A DNA stretch of 54,692 bases from an uncultured Eubacteriales bacterium (GTDB lineage Bacteria > Bacillota > Clostridia > Oscillospirales > CAG-382). The position numbers and the translations under genes were made by a program. The stretch's first letter is position 1; the number at the start of each line of letters is the position of its first letter. Below, piece after piece: positions 25,258-33,557 of the stretch. Where the stretch lies: NCBI GenBank assembly GCA_934446095.1, contig CAKSDR010000004.1:1-54692 (forward strand), given 5' to 3'. Below the pieces are notes generated by a model. The model ran no database searches, was not told the origin of the DNA, and was given only the letters and a program-made list of their open reading frames with translations.

Positions 25258-25276
25258 TGACATTCAGTGCTTGACA
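25258..25276. promoter_or_regulatory. Operator 1 for the XRE repressor (imperfect)
   Basis: TGACATTCAGTGCTTGACA. The left half equals that of operator 2 and the right half matches 6 of 9 positions. It covers the -35 element of the TM2 promoter. Its start is exactly 50 bases before that of operator 2, about five helical turns, so both sites face the same side of the helix. Confidence 0.65.
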
Positions 25277-25299
25277 AATCAAGTTTAGCATGGTATAAT
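25271..25299 (+). promoter_or_regulatory. Promoter of the TM2/DUF2752 genes
   Basis: TTGACA at 25271-25276 and TATAAT at 25294-25299, spacer 17. The promoter sits between the two operators, with operator 1 overlapping the -35. Confidence 0.85.
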
Positions 25300-25307
25300 T
25301 CAAATAA

Positions 25308-25326
25308 TGACATTCACTGAATGTCA
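25308..25326. promoter_or_regulatory. Operator 2 for the XRE repressor (perfect palindrome)
   Basis: TGACATTCACTGAATGTCA is a perfect inverted repeat with 9-base arms around one central base, at the expected transcription start of the TM2 gene. Confidence 0.75.
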
Positions 25327-25345
25327 ATTTTATGAGGTGATAAAA

Positions 25346-25681
25346 ATGGAACAACAAAAAATTGATATGTTTATTATGACAAACCAAAAATACTTTCCGC
25401 CAGAAAAAATTATGTATTTAAAAGACAAACTCAGAACAATGGATGAGCAAAAGTTTGCATTGGTATCAACCATAGAACTAAAAAACCCCCAAACAATTCT
25501 CCTGATTTCCATTTTTTTAGGCGTTTTAGGAATAGACAGATTTATGATCGGCGATATCGGAATGGGCATACTTAAACTTTTAACAGGCGGAGTCTGCGGC
25601 ATTTTACTCATCATAGACTGGTTTACTATATCGAAAAAGACGCAAGATTTGAACTTTAATAATGTTATGGCGCTCGTTTAA
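25346..25681 (+). CDS. TM2-domain membrane protein
   Basis: 111 residues from ATG 25346, preceded by GAGGTGA. The first 45 residues are polar and helical. Residues about 46-100 are a TM2 domain: KNPQTILLISIFLGVLGIDRFMIGDIGMGILKLLTGGVCGILLIIDWF, with the conserved G-x-D-RF between two helices. The function of TM2 proteins in bacteria is unknown. The stop overlaps the start of the DUF2752 gene, and both are under the XRE repressor. Confidence 0.85.
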   Translation: MEQQKIDMFIMTNQKYFPPEKIMYLKDKLRTMDEQKFALVSTIELKNPQTILLISIFLGVLGIDRFMIGDIGMGILKLLTGGVCGILLIIDWFTISKKTQDLNFNNVMALV

Positions 25682-26015
25682 GAAATTTTTGCCGTATGAA
25701 GTAACGGTTATACTGCTGTTTTTTATTTGCTACACTATATGCAGAACCTTCGGCATTACTTGTTTATTATATGCATTTACAAAAATTCCATGCCCGACGT
25801 GTTATATGGGAAGGGCGCTCATTTCACTGCTAAAAGGAGAGCCCAAAAATTACATTATGTATAATATAATGGCAATCCCTGTAGCGTTTGTTTTTACAAG
25901 CGAATTATTTAATGCGCGTTTTGGCAAATGCAAAAAAATTTTACATGTTATTTCTGCAATTGTGCTTACGATAAATATACTATATTATCTATTCAGGGTA
26001 ATTTATATATTTTAA
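25662..26015 (+). CDS. DUF2752-family small membrane protein
   Basis: 117 residues and overlapping the TM2 gene by 20 bases. Three hydrophobic segments and the Cys motif ITCLLYAFTKIPCPTCYMGRA match DUF2752, whose hallmark is a PCP-x-C-G/Y-x-x-RA loop. The Cys residues suggest metal binding or thiol chemistry, but no role is established. TM2 and DUF2752 genes are often neighbours, so the two products probably work together. Confidence 0.82.
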   Translation: MLWRSFKKFLPYEVTVILLFFICYTICRTFGITCLLYAFTKIPCPTCYMGRALISLLKGEPKNYIMYNIMAIPVAFVFTSELFNARFGKCKKILHVISAIVLTINILYYLFRVIYIF

Positions 26016-26034
26016 AAACACCGCCGCACAAACA

Positions 26035-26067
26035 AAAAGACGAAGTTTTAAAAACTTCGTCTTTTTT
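26035..26067. terminator. Bidirectional terminator
   Basis: AAAAAGACGAAGTTTT pairs with AAAACTTCGTCTTTTT between DUF2752 and the convergent potD gene. Both strands have T-runs. Confidence 0.88.
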
Positions 26068-26110
26068 CTGTTTTTGTGACATTCTTTATACACAGGCTCA
26101 TGGTGTTGCT

Positions 26111-27226
26111 TTATCCTATTTTAACCTTTTCCCAAAGGCTGTTGATATATGAAAGCGTTTCCGGATCAAGGTTTTTATAAGAATATTTTTCGTATTCTTC
26201 ATGGAAGTCTTCTATTTCGGGATAAAGTATTTTCATCGCTTCCTCTCCCATTTCTTCCTTATATCCGTCGTTCGTATAAACAAGTTTATTCGGCGAAGCA
26301 TAATAGGTAAATTCAGCATTTGCAACAGCCGGTTCTTCCGAAAGCATATAATTTATAAATATCTCGGCAAGTTCCTTGTTTTTGCAGCATGACGGGATAC
26401 ACATAGCATCGATATAGTAGTTTGTAGCGTCCGGATAATAAAATTTCAGATCCACATTTTCAGCCTGCGCATCAAGCATTGTAAAATAGTCACCGGCATA
26501 ATATGCGCCGACCGCGGTTTCTCCCGATTCCATAAGATTATATATTTCATCCATTACAAGACCGTATCTTAATGGTTTTTGCTTCAAGAGTTCTTCGCAT
26601 GCTCTGTCCCACACAGAACGATCGGTAGTATTTACGTCAAGCGAAAGTTTATACATAGCGGTGCCGAACGCATCCCTTGAATTATTAAACTGCAGAATAC
26701 TTCCGGCATATTTTTCGTTCCACATAAGATTCCAGCCGTCCGCGTCTTTTTCGTCAACAACGTTTGCATTGTAAATAATTCCCACAATCCCGTATGAGTA
26801 CGGCACTGTATACATATTGTCGGGATCGTAATAAAGATTTTTAAAGTTATCGTCAATATTTTTATAGTTCGGGATGTTGTCAAAATTCAGCGGTAAAAGC
26901 TTGTTATCGGCACCAAGTCTTGCTATCATATAATCCGACGGCATTATAACATCATAACTTACGGCTCCTGCGCTGAGTTTTGCATACATATCCTCATTGC
27001 TTGTAAACATATCGTAATTTACTTTTAATTTCCGGCCATAGTTTTCCTTATACCATTTTTCAAATTCCCTTACGGTATCAAAACTGCCTTCGCTTCCGTC
27101 AGATATATACTCGCCCCAGTTATATACGTTGAGAACAAGTGTATCCTCGGAATTGCAGCCGGAAAGGCAAAATAAGGTTCCCGCAGCAAGCAGCACCGAT
27201 ACGATTAACAATAAAAATTTTTTCAT
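26111..27226 (-). CDS. potD: Spermidine/putrescine-binding lipoprotein PotD
   Basis: About 371 residues from ATG 27226, with GGAGG upstream and a lipoprotein signal ending LSGC. The PotD fold is clear: LNVYNWGEYISDG near the N-terminus, YDVIMPSDYMIARL, YTVPYSYGIVGIIYN, the AYYAGDYFTML stretch and FINYMLSEEPAVANAEFTYYASP. It captures polyamines outside the membrane and passes them to PotBC. Last gene of potABCD. Confidence 0.94.
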   Translation of the reverse strand: MKKFLLLIVSVLLAAGTLFCLSGCNSEDTLVLNVYNWGEYISDGSEGSFDTVREFEKWYKENYGRKLKVNYDMFTSNEDMYAKLSAGAVSYDVIMPSDYMIARLGADNKLLPLNFDNIPNYKNIDDNFKNLYYDPDNMYTVPYSYGIVGIIYNANVVDEKDADGWNLMWNEKYAGSILQFNNSRDAFGTAMYKLSLDVNTTDRSVWDRACEELLKQKPLRYGLVMDEIYNLMESGETAVGAYYAGDYFTMLDAQAENVDLKFYYPDATNYYIDAMCIPSCCKNKELAEIFINYMLSEEPAVANAEFTYYASPNKLVYTNDGYKEEMGEEAMKILYPEIEDFHEEYEKYSYKNLDPETLSYINSLWEKVKIG

Positions 27227-27248
27227 TATTTTCCTCCAAAAAATTGTT

Positions 27249-28055
27249 TTATTTATTATTTGCATTTTTCTTTGTCCCTCCCCTATCGGCAAAATTTGAA
27301 AGGAGAAGCAGCACTAATACCGCAACAAAAATTATTGTTGCAAGGGCATACATTTTCGGAGTAACGGTTTTTTTAGTCATTCCGTAAATACGTATCGGAA
27401 GTGTCTGAAACCCGTTTCCTGCCGTAAAGTAACTTATTACAAAGTCATCAAGGGATAACGTAAACGCCATTATAAGCCCTGTTAAAACTCCCGGCATAAT
27501 CTCCGGCAGTTCAACTTTAAAAAACGCTTTTATCGGTGTACACCCGAGATCTCTTGCCGCCTCTGACAGACACGGGTCAAACTGCTGAAGCTTCGGCAGC
27601 ACCTGCAGTATCACGTACGGAAGACAGAACGTCACATGCGCTATAAGCATGGTGGCAAAATTAAGACTTGTTGATGCTCCCAAAATTCTTCCTATAAACA
27701 CAAACATGAGCATAAGCGAGATACCGGTTATAATATCCGGGTTTATCATAGGTATATTTGTAACGGTATCCAATGCTGATTTCTGCCATTTCTTTCCGAT
27801 ACTGTTTATTCCCACAGCGGCAAAAGTTCCCATAACAGTCGAAACAGCGGAAGCGCTGACTGCAAGAATCAACGTATTTTTAACCGATTTCAGTGTTTCT
27901 TCGTCCCTAAAAAGTTCCCTGTACCACTTCATGGAAAATCCGGAATATACAGACAAACTTTTTGCCTCGTTAAATGAAAACACGAGCATTATTATTATCG
28001 GCGCAAAAAGGAAAATAAATGCCGCGGCAGTATAAATTTTCGATATTGTTTTCAT
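27249..28055 (-). CDS. potC: Spermidine/putrescine ABC permease PotC
   Basis: 268 residues and six membrane helices. The coupling loop LSEAARDLGCTPIKAFFKVELPEIMPG is that of PotC-type permeases, and LSLDDFVISYFTAGNGFQTLPIRIYG is characteristic of the family. It forms the membrane channel with PotB and sits 2 bases after it. Confidence 0.94.
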   Translation of the reverse strand: MKTISKIYTAAAFIFLFAPIIIMLVFSFNEAKSLSVYSGFSMKWYRELFRDEETLKSVKNTLILAVSASAVSTVMGTFAAVGINSIGKKWQKSALDTVTNIPMINPDIITGISLMLMFVFIGRILGASTSLNFATMLIAHVTFCLPYVILQVLPKLQQFDPCLSEAARDLGCTPIKAFFKVELPEIMPGVLTGLIMAFTLSLDDFVISYFTAGNGFQTLPIRIYGMTKKTVTPKMYALATIIFVAVLVLLLLSNFADRGGTKKNANNK

Positions 28056-28057
28056 TT

Positions 28058-28951
28058 TTATACGCCTCCGTAAACTTTTCTGTTCGCAGTTTTTCTAAGC
28101 ACGGCCATTGCCGCAAGCAAAAATACCATCATAATAAAAGCTATTGCCGCCGCAAAATGGAGGTCGTTCGCAATATACTGTCCTTCAATTGCATCTCCGA
28201 TAAGGAAAAACTTTCCGCTGCCGAGTTTTTGTGAAATATAAAAAGTGCTGACAGACGGTATAAGTACCATTGTAACACCCGAAATCACGCCCGGCAGGCT
28301 CAGGGGAAGTATTACCCGACGGAATACGCCCGCACCGTTGCAGCCAAGATCTCTTGCGGCCTCGATAAGTTTTGTGTCCATTTTTGCCATAACCGAATAT
28401 ATGGGAAGTATCATATACGGAAAATAATCGTATACCATACCTATAATTACCGCAGTTTCGGTACCGATAATATGAATAGTCCCAAGCCCCGTTTTGGAAA
28501 GAAGTTCGTTTATAACTCCCTTATCCTGCAAAATTGTCATCCATGCGTATGTTCTTATAAGAAAGTTCATCCACATCGGTATCATAATAATAGTTACCAT
28601 GGATTTCTGAACATTCGGTTTCATTCTTGACATAATATACGCAATCGGATATCCAAGCAAAAGACATACAACGGATGAGATTGCCGCAAGTTTCAGCGAA
28701 CGCCAAAATATTAATATATATGTGCGCACCTCGCGGGTCTTTCCGTCTTCGGTAACGCTTGCCGTAGAGCAAAAGAAACGTTTCACATTGTCGAATGTAA
28801 ATGTAAAATTATTGTCAGTAAACGCGTAGTATGCAATAAATGCAAGAGGAATAACTATAAATATTGCGGCCCAAAACGTGTATGGCAAAAGCGCAATTTT
28901 TTGAAACAGCAACGGTTTTTTCGGCTGCGATGTGATTTTATTTTTTTTCAT
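28058..28951 (-). CDS. potB: Spermidine/putrescine ABC permease PotB
   Basis: 297 residues with six membrane helices and the coupling loop IEAARDLGCNGAGVFRRVILPLSLPG. The STFYISQKLGSGKFFLIGDAIEGQY region is typical of PotB. The start codon overlaps the potA stop (ATGA), so translation is coupled. Confidence 0.94.
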   Translation of the reverse strand: MKKNKITSQPKKPLLFQKIALLPYTFWAAIFIVIPLAFIAYYAFTDNNFTFTFDNVKRFFCSTASVTEDGKTREVRTYILIFWRSLKLAAISSVVCLLLGYPIAYIMSRMKPNVQKSMVTIIMIPMWMNFLIRTYAWMTILQDKGVINELLSKTGLGTIHIIGTETAVIIGMVYDYFPYMILPIYSVMAKMDTKLIEAARDLGCNGAGVFRRVILPLSLPGVISGVTMVLIPSVSTFYISQKLGSGKFFLIGDAIEGQYIANDLHFAAAIAFIMMVFLLAAMAVLRKTANRKVYGGV

Positions 28952-30066
28952 TCTTCGGCCTCGCTTTGAACATCGGAAAGTTCGTCAAGTTCATTGCTGA
29001 AAGACGAATAATCTCCGTACATTCCGGAATATTCCGACTTTTTCATGATATGAATGGCGTCGGGTTCAATATATAGGCCGACACGCTCGTCAACATCGAC
29101 AAAATCAGTTGTCTGTATCATCCATTTGAATCCGCATATGTCAACGATAATTTCATAATGCACTCCCAGAAAAGTTACAGATGTAACAATTCCGCAAAGC
29201 ATTCCCTTATCCTCAGGAACAATATCAACATCTTCCGGCCTTACAACAACATCAACCGGCTCGTTTTCCGAAAATCCTTTGTCAACACATTCAAACACAT
29301 GCTTTGAAAAGGATACCTTCTTGTCGGAAAGCATAATGCCGTCGACAATATTGCTCTCGCCTATAAAGTCGGCAACAAAAGCGTTCTGAGGTTCATTGTA
29401 TATATCCGTAGGCGTTCCGACTTGTTGTATTTTGCCTTCCGACATAACGACAATCGTGTCTGACATCGAAAGGGCTTCCTCCTGGTCATGCGTTACGAAA
29501 ACAAACGTTATTCCCGTTGCTTTCTGGAGTTTCTTTAATTCCTGCTGCATATCCTTTCTGAGTTTTAAATCAAGCGCTCCCAAAGGTTCGTCAAGCAGCA
29601 CGACTCTCGGATGATTGATTATAGCCCTCGCTATCGCCACGCGCTGCTGCTGTCCTCCGGACAATGTCGTAACACTGCGGTGTTCAAAGCCGCTTAGCGC
29701 GACAAGTTTTAACATTTCGTGAACTCTTTGTTCGATTTCTTTTTTCGGAAGTTTCTTTTCCCTCAGCGGAAAGGCCACGTTCTCAAAAACATTAAGATGC
29801 GGAAACAATGCGTAGCGCTGGAAAACCGTATTGATATTCCGCTTGTGCGGCGGAACGTCGTTGATTTTTTCTCCCATAAAAACAATATCGCCCTTATCGG
29901 CGTTTGCAAATCCTCCGATAAGCCTCAGCATTGTGGTTTTCCCACATCCCGAGGGACCGAGCAAAGTCAGAAACTCATTATCGTATATATCAAGACTTAT
30001 GTCGTCCAGAACAACTTCATCGTCAAACGATTTGCTGATATTTTTAAGTTCAATAATTTTTTTCAT
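28948..30066 (-). CDS. potA: Spermidine/putrescine ABC transporter ATPase PotA
   Basis: 372 residues from ATG 30066 (MKKIIELKNISKSF), the usual PotA start, with GGCGGAA upstream; the longer frame reads back into the structured leader. Walker A is GPSGCGKTT, the signature LSGGQQQR, Walker B VVLLDEPLGALD and the switch His is in VTHDQEEAL. The C-terminal TOBE domain (VVVRPEDVDIVPED) is present. First gene of potABCD. The terminator at 30090-30137 lies between this gene and the strong upstream promoter. Confidence 0.94.
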   Translation of the reverse strand: MKKIIELKNISKSFDDEVVLDDISLDIYDNEFLTLLGPSGCGKTTMLRLIGGFANADKGDIVFMGEKINDVPPHKRNINTVFQRYALFPHLNVFENVAFPLREKKLPKKEIEQRVHEMLKLVALSGFEHRSVTTLSGGQQQRVAIARAIINHPRVVLLDEPLGALDLKLRKDMQQELKKLQKATGITFVFVTHDQEEALSMSDTIVVMSEGKIQQVGTPTDIYNEPQNAFVADFIGESNIVDGIMLSDKKVSFSKHVFECVDKGFSENEPVDVVVRPEDVDIVPEDKGMLCGIVTSVTFLGVHYEIIVDICGFKWMIQTTDFVDVDERVGLYIEPDAIHIMKKSEYSGMYGDYSSFSNELDELSDVQSEAEE

Positions 30067-30089
30067 ATTAAGTTCCGCCTTTGTTCGAT

Positions 30090-30137
30090 ATATAAAAATA
30101 AAGCAAGCAATATACCTTTTCAGTACATTACTTGCTT
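30090..30137 (-). terminator. Terminator-like hairpin between the leader RNA and potA
   Basis: On the minus strand a 15-base-pair stem (30101-30137, two G-U pairs) with a 7-base loop is followed by a U-rich run (30090-30100). It would end the upstream RNA before potA, unless read-through or antitermination is allowed. Confidence 0.72.
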
Positions 30138-30454
30138 GAAATCGCAAAACATTATTACCCCTTAAAGGGATAAAAAAACAATCCCAACTGGTTTCAGAGT
30201 CTATATAGCAAAGATTACTCTTACTACTCTTATTGACCATTTCACAAGTTTGATACCTAAGGCATCGGTTATAAAGTAACCAACTTATAAAACTTGAGTT
30301 TTTCACTCAATCAATAAGGCAACAGAAGTTGCCACCGCGCGCGGTTATTCGGCATTCGACCCGGCTGTCCGTGTGGCCTTTATCCTTTGTGCTATAGCAC
30401 TTGGAGGTCGTAATATCTTGGCTTGGAAGACTCTATTACGCTTCCCTTTAAGAT
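30098..30454 (-). ncRNA. Unidentified structured RNA, about 350 nt, upstream of potA
   Basis: A consensus promoter fires into this stretch, which has no plausible gene. A 10-base-pair closing stem joins 30443-30452 to 30161-30170, and inside it AGAGTCT near the 5' end pairs with AGACTCT near the 3' end. Between these lie compact hairpins: GTGC-TATA-GCAC, GGCAAC-TTCT-GTTGCC, TTGAGT/ACTCAA, GATGCC-TTA-GGTATC and the palindrome ACCGCGCGCGGT. A terminator hairpin follows. It is not a T-box, tmRNA, RNase P, SRP or SAM element by their hallmark sequences. It could be a free noncoding RNA (the raiA class is one candidate to test) or a large regulatory leader for polyamine uptake. Confidence 0.65.
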
Positions 30455-30461
30455 TCGACAT

Positions 30462-30490
30462 ATTATAACACGTTTTTTTATGTTTGTCAA
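30462..30490 (-). promoter_or_regulatory. Promoter of the structured RNA/potABCD
   Basis: Minus strand: TTGACA (30485-30490) and TATAAT (30462-30467), spacer 17. The start point would fall near 30455, at the first base of the closing stem region. The stretch 30491-30615 between this and the divergent ATPase promoter shows nothing else. Confidence 0.85.
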
Positions 30491-30615
30491 GTATAAAAAC
30501 CGTTAAAATACAATATATTTGACTGTTTTTTATATTATTATATGAAACGATTTCAAGAACGTGCTTTTATGCATGAACATATAAAGATTTGTCATATAAT
30601 TTTGTAAATAAATTA

Positions 30616-30644
30616 TTGACATTTCCGCGTAAAAATGGTATAAT
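30616..30644 (+). promoter_or_regulatory. Promoter of the Mn riboswitch/ATPase unit
   Basis: TTGACA at 30616-30621 and TATAAT at 30639-30644, spacer 17. The start near 30652 coincides with the 5' edge of the riboswitch. Confidence 0.85.
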
Positions 30645-30651
30645 AGGAAAA

Positions 30652-30760
30652 ACTCGTGAGGGAGTAGCAAACACCGCGCGTGTAACAAGTCAACATCACA
30701 GTCCTCGTATCAAAGAGGCTTGGCTTGTTTTAAATTGCAAGACTCATGTATAACCGTAAA
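30652..30760 (+). promoter_or_regulatory. yybP-ykoY (Mn2+) riboswitch aptamer
   Basis: The sequence carries the hallmarks of this class: GGGAGTAGC near the 5' end, ACAAGTCAACATCAC in the other metal-binding loop, and GCAAGACTCATG closing the 3' side. CGTGAG at the 5' end pairs with CTCATG to form P1. In this class Mn2+ binding brings the two loops together and raises expression of Mn exporters. The downstream gene is a P-type cation ATPase, as in Lactococcus yoaB, a known target. Confidence 0.85.
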
Positions 30761-30798
30761 AGAGTTATGCCTGGAGCCTCGATTTTGCCCGTTTTCGA

Positions 30799-30842
30799 AC
30801 CCGTGTATGACTTTACGGTCATATGCGGGTCTTTTATTTTAA
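30799..30842 (+). terminator. Riboswitch expression-platform terminator
   Basis: ACCCGTGTATGAC pairs with GTCATATGCGGGT (two wobble pairs) around TTTACG, then CTTTTATTTT. It lies between the aptamer and the ATPase ribosome site, so metal binding probably prevents its formation. Confidence 0.8.
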
Positions 30843-30863
30843 ATTTTTAAGGAGGTATATTCA

Positions 30864-33503
30864 TTGAAATTTTATTGTGAAGAAAAGGAAAGCGTAATAA
30901 AAGAACTTCAGACAAATTATACCGGTCTTACAAACGCGGAAGCGCAGAGCCGCCTTTCAAAGTATGGAAAAAACAAACTCGAACAGGAGAAAGGCAAGTC
31001 AATTATCCGCAAGTTCTTCGAGCAGTTTTTGGATCCGATGATAATTGTCCTTCTTGTGGCGGCGGCCATAAGCGGCATTCTTTCGATTGTTGAAAACGAA
31101 AGTTTTGCCGATGTTATAATTATTCTTTCAGTTGTAATTATTAACGCCGTTCTGGGAGTTTATCAGGAAAACAAAGCGGAAAAAGCAATAGAAGCACTTC
31201 AGGAAATGGCAGCGGCAAATTCAAAGGTTATGCGTTCCGGAAAGATAATAACCGTGCACAGCGAAGACCTTGTTGCCGGTGATATTATTATTCTTGAAGC
31301 GGGAGACGCCGTTCCTGCTGACGCAAGAATAATCGAAAATGCAAGTTTGAAAGTAGAAGAGGCTGCCCTTACGGGAGAATCTGTCCCCGTAAATAAATTC
31401 ATTGAATGTATAAATCTTTCCCAAAACTCAAAAGACGTTCCCTTGGGCGACAGAAAAAACATGGTGTATATGGGAAGCACCGTGGTTTACGGAAGAGGCA
31501 AGGCCGTTGTCACCGCAACCGGAATGAACACTGAAATGGGTAAAATCGCAGGCGCACTTCAGCAGACAAAAGATGACGACACCCCGCTTCAGAGAAAACT
31601 CACTCAACTTTCCAAGGTTCTCACGCGTCTTGTTGTCGTTATATGCGCTGCCGTGTTTGCAGTCCAACTTATACGCGCCGGAAATTTTGATTTTGAACTT
31701 GCGCTGGATTCATTCATGATAGCCGTGTCACTTGCAGTTGCGGCAATTCCGGAAGGTCTTGCAGCCGTAGTTACAATCGTTCTTTCAATAGGTGTAACAA
31801 ACATGTCAAAGCGCAATGCGATAATAAGGCGCCTTACAGCGGTTGAAACGCTTGGCTGCGCTCAGATTATATGTTCCGACAAAACCGGTACCCTTACGCA
31901 AAACAAAATGACTGTTGTTGGCTTTTTCGGCGAAGACGAAAAGAAAATTGCCACAGGTATGGCACTTTGCAGCGACGCGGAACAGGACTCCGACGGAAAT
32001 ATCACGGGAGAACCTACAGAGTCGGCCCTTGTTGCATGGGCTTCAAAACTCGGGCTTCGAAAACAATCCCTTAAAGAAACTTTTGTACGTACGGGAGAAG
32101 CGCCTTTCGATTCGTCAAGAAAAATGATGTCGACAATCCACAAATCCCCTGACAAAGGTTATATTCAATATACCAAAGGCGCTCCGGACGTAATTATAAA
32201 AATCTGCACTCATTACATGGAAAACGGCAAAGCCGTGCCTATGACTCAGGAATATAAGGAAAAAATCATATCGGCAAACAAAGAAATGGCAGACAAAGCA
32301 TTAAGAATTCTTGCGTGCGCCGAAAGGTCTTGGCAGGAGATGCCAGCAGATAAAAGTGCCGATTTTCTCGAGCAAAACCTATGCTTTATCGGTTTGTGCG
32401 GCATGATTGATCCTGTGCGTCCCGAAGTAAAAGACGCGATAGCGGAATGTGCCGAAGCAGGCATACGTCCGATAATGATTACAGGAGATCATATCGATAC
32501 TGCAAAAGCCATTGCAAAAGAACTCGGTATAATTACCGAGAGCACTTATGCGATTACCGGAAGTGAACTTGACGAAATGTCCGACAGTGAATTTTCGGAA
32601 AAATTCAGAAACATAAGCGTATATGCGCGCGTACAGCCGGAACACAAAACAAGAATAGTAAATATGTGGAAAAGCGCCGGATACATTACTGCCATGACAG
32701 GCGACGGTGTAAACGACGCGCCCTCAATAAAAGCCGCAGATATCGGAGTCGGTATGGGTATTACCGGAACCGACGTTACCAAAAATGTCGCCGATATGGT
32801 CCTTGCAGACGACAATTTTGCAACAATTGTCGGCGCCGTTGAAGAGGGCCGCCGCATTTATGACAACATAAGAAAATCAATTCAGTATCTTCTCGGTTCA
32901 AACATGAGCGAAGTGTTCAGCATATTCTTTGCAACGCTTTTGGGCTTTACGATTTTAAAACCTGCTCATCTTCTTTGGATAAATCTTGTCACAGACTGCT
33001 TCCCCGCCCTTGCGCTCGGAATGGAACTTGCAGAACCCAATATTATGAAGCGCAAGCCACGCGACGCAAAAGCCGGTATCTTTTCCGGAGGCATGTGGTT
33101 TGATATTTTGTATCAGGGTATCGGAATTTCGCTTCTCGTGCTTATCTCATATTTCATAGGACATTTCCTGGAAACCGGAAACTGGGAAATTACAAACAGT
33201 CAAAGCGGCACGACAATGGCATTTTTGACAATGTCCATGACTGAAATTTTCCACAGTTTCAACATGCGCTCGCAGCGTCAAAGCATTTTCAAATTGGGTT
33301 CGCAAAACAAATTGCTCTGGGGTTCCGCTGTCGTATCTCTGATTGCAACAACCGCAGTATGCGAAATACCTGTGCTTGCAAACGCGTTCTCCTTCACGCC
33401 TGTGGACTTGAAGGAATATATTATAGCCGTTTTTCTCGGCGTTCTTATAATACCCATAGTTCAATTTGCAAAATTCATTCAGAGAAAAAAAGAAAACTCT
33501 TAA
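30864..33503 (+). CDS. P-type cation-exporting ATPase (Ca2+/Mn2+ type)
   Basis: 879 residues starting at TTG 30864; GGAGGT at 30851-30856 sets this start and there is no nearby ATG. Domains: N-terminal cation ATPase domain, TGES actuator, PEGLAAVVT in helix 4, SDKTGTLTQNK phosphorylation site, TGDGVNDAPSI hinge, and NLVTDCFPALALGMELAEP in helix 6. PEGL plus N-x-x-TD is the Ca2+-ATPase (PMCA/LMCA1) pattern, which also suits Mn2+. Control by a manganese riboswitch argues that Mn2+ export is its main task here. Confidence 0.93.
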   Translation: MKFYCEEKESVIKELQTNYTGLTNAEAQSRLSKYGKNKLEQEKGKSIIRKFFEQFLDPMIIVLLVAAAISGILSIVENESFADVIIILSVVIINAVLGVYQENKAEKAIEALQEMAAANSKVMRSGKIITVHSEDLVAGDIIILEAGDAVPADARIIENASLKVEEAALTGESVPVNKFIECINLSQNSKDVPLGDRKNMVYMGSTVVYGRGKAVVTATGMNTEMGKIAGALQQTKDDDTPLQRKLTQLSKVLTRLVVVICAAVFAVQLIRAGNFDFELALDSFMIAVSLAVAAIPEGLAAVVTIVLSIGVTNMSKRNAIIRRLTAVETLGCAQIICSDKTGTLTQNKMTVVGFFGEDEKKIATGMALCSDAEQDSDGNITGEPTESALVAWASKLGLRKQSLKETFVRTGEAPFDSSRKMMSTIHKSPDKGYIQYTKGAPDVIIKICTHYMENGKAVPMTQEYKEKIISANKEMADKALRILACAERSWQEMPADKSADFLEQNLCFIGLCGMIDPVRPEVKDAIAECAEAGIRPIMITGDHIDTAKAIAKELGIITESTYAITGSELDEMSDSEFSEKFRNISVYARVQPEHKTRIVNMWKSAGYITAMTGDGVNDAPSIKAADIGVGMGITGTDVTKNVADMVLADDNFATIVGAVEEGRRIYDNIRKSIQYLLGSNMSEVFSIFFATLLGFTILKPAHLLWINLVTDCFPALALGMELAEPNIMKRKPRDAKAGIFSGGMWFDILYQGIGISLLVLISYFIGHFLETGNWEITNSQSGTTMAFLTMSMTEIFHSFNMRSQRQSIFKLGSQNKLLWGSAVVSLIATTAVCEIPVLANAFSFTPVDLKEYIIAVFLGVLIIPIVQFAKFIQRKKENS

Positions 33504-33522
33504 GTTTTCTTTTGCATAACGA

Positions 33523-33557
33523 AAAAACAGTAAACCCTTTATGGGTTTACTGTTTTT
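33523..33557. terminator. Bidirectional terminator, overlapping the nucleotidase 3' end
   Basis: AAAAACAGTAAACCC pairs with GGGTTTACTGTTTTT around a 5-base loop. It closes the ATPase unit and overlaps the last codons of the convergent nucleotidase gene. Confidence 0.88.

Noticed and set aside
30098..30454. T-box or SAM riboswitch before potA
   Set aside because: GGTGGCAAC looks a little like the T-box core, but there is no stem I with AGAGAG or a specifier loop, and the SAM-box core is absent.
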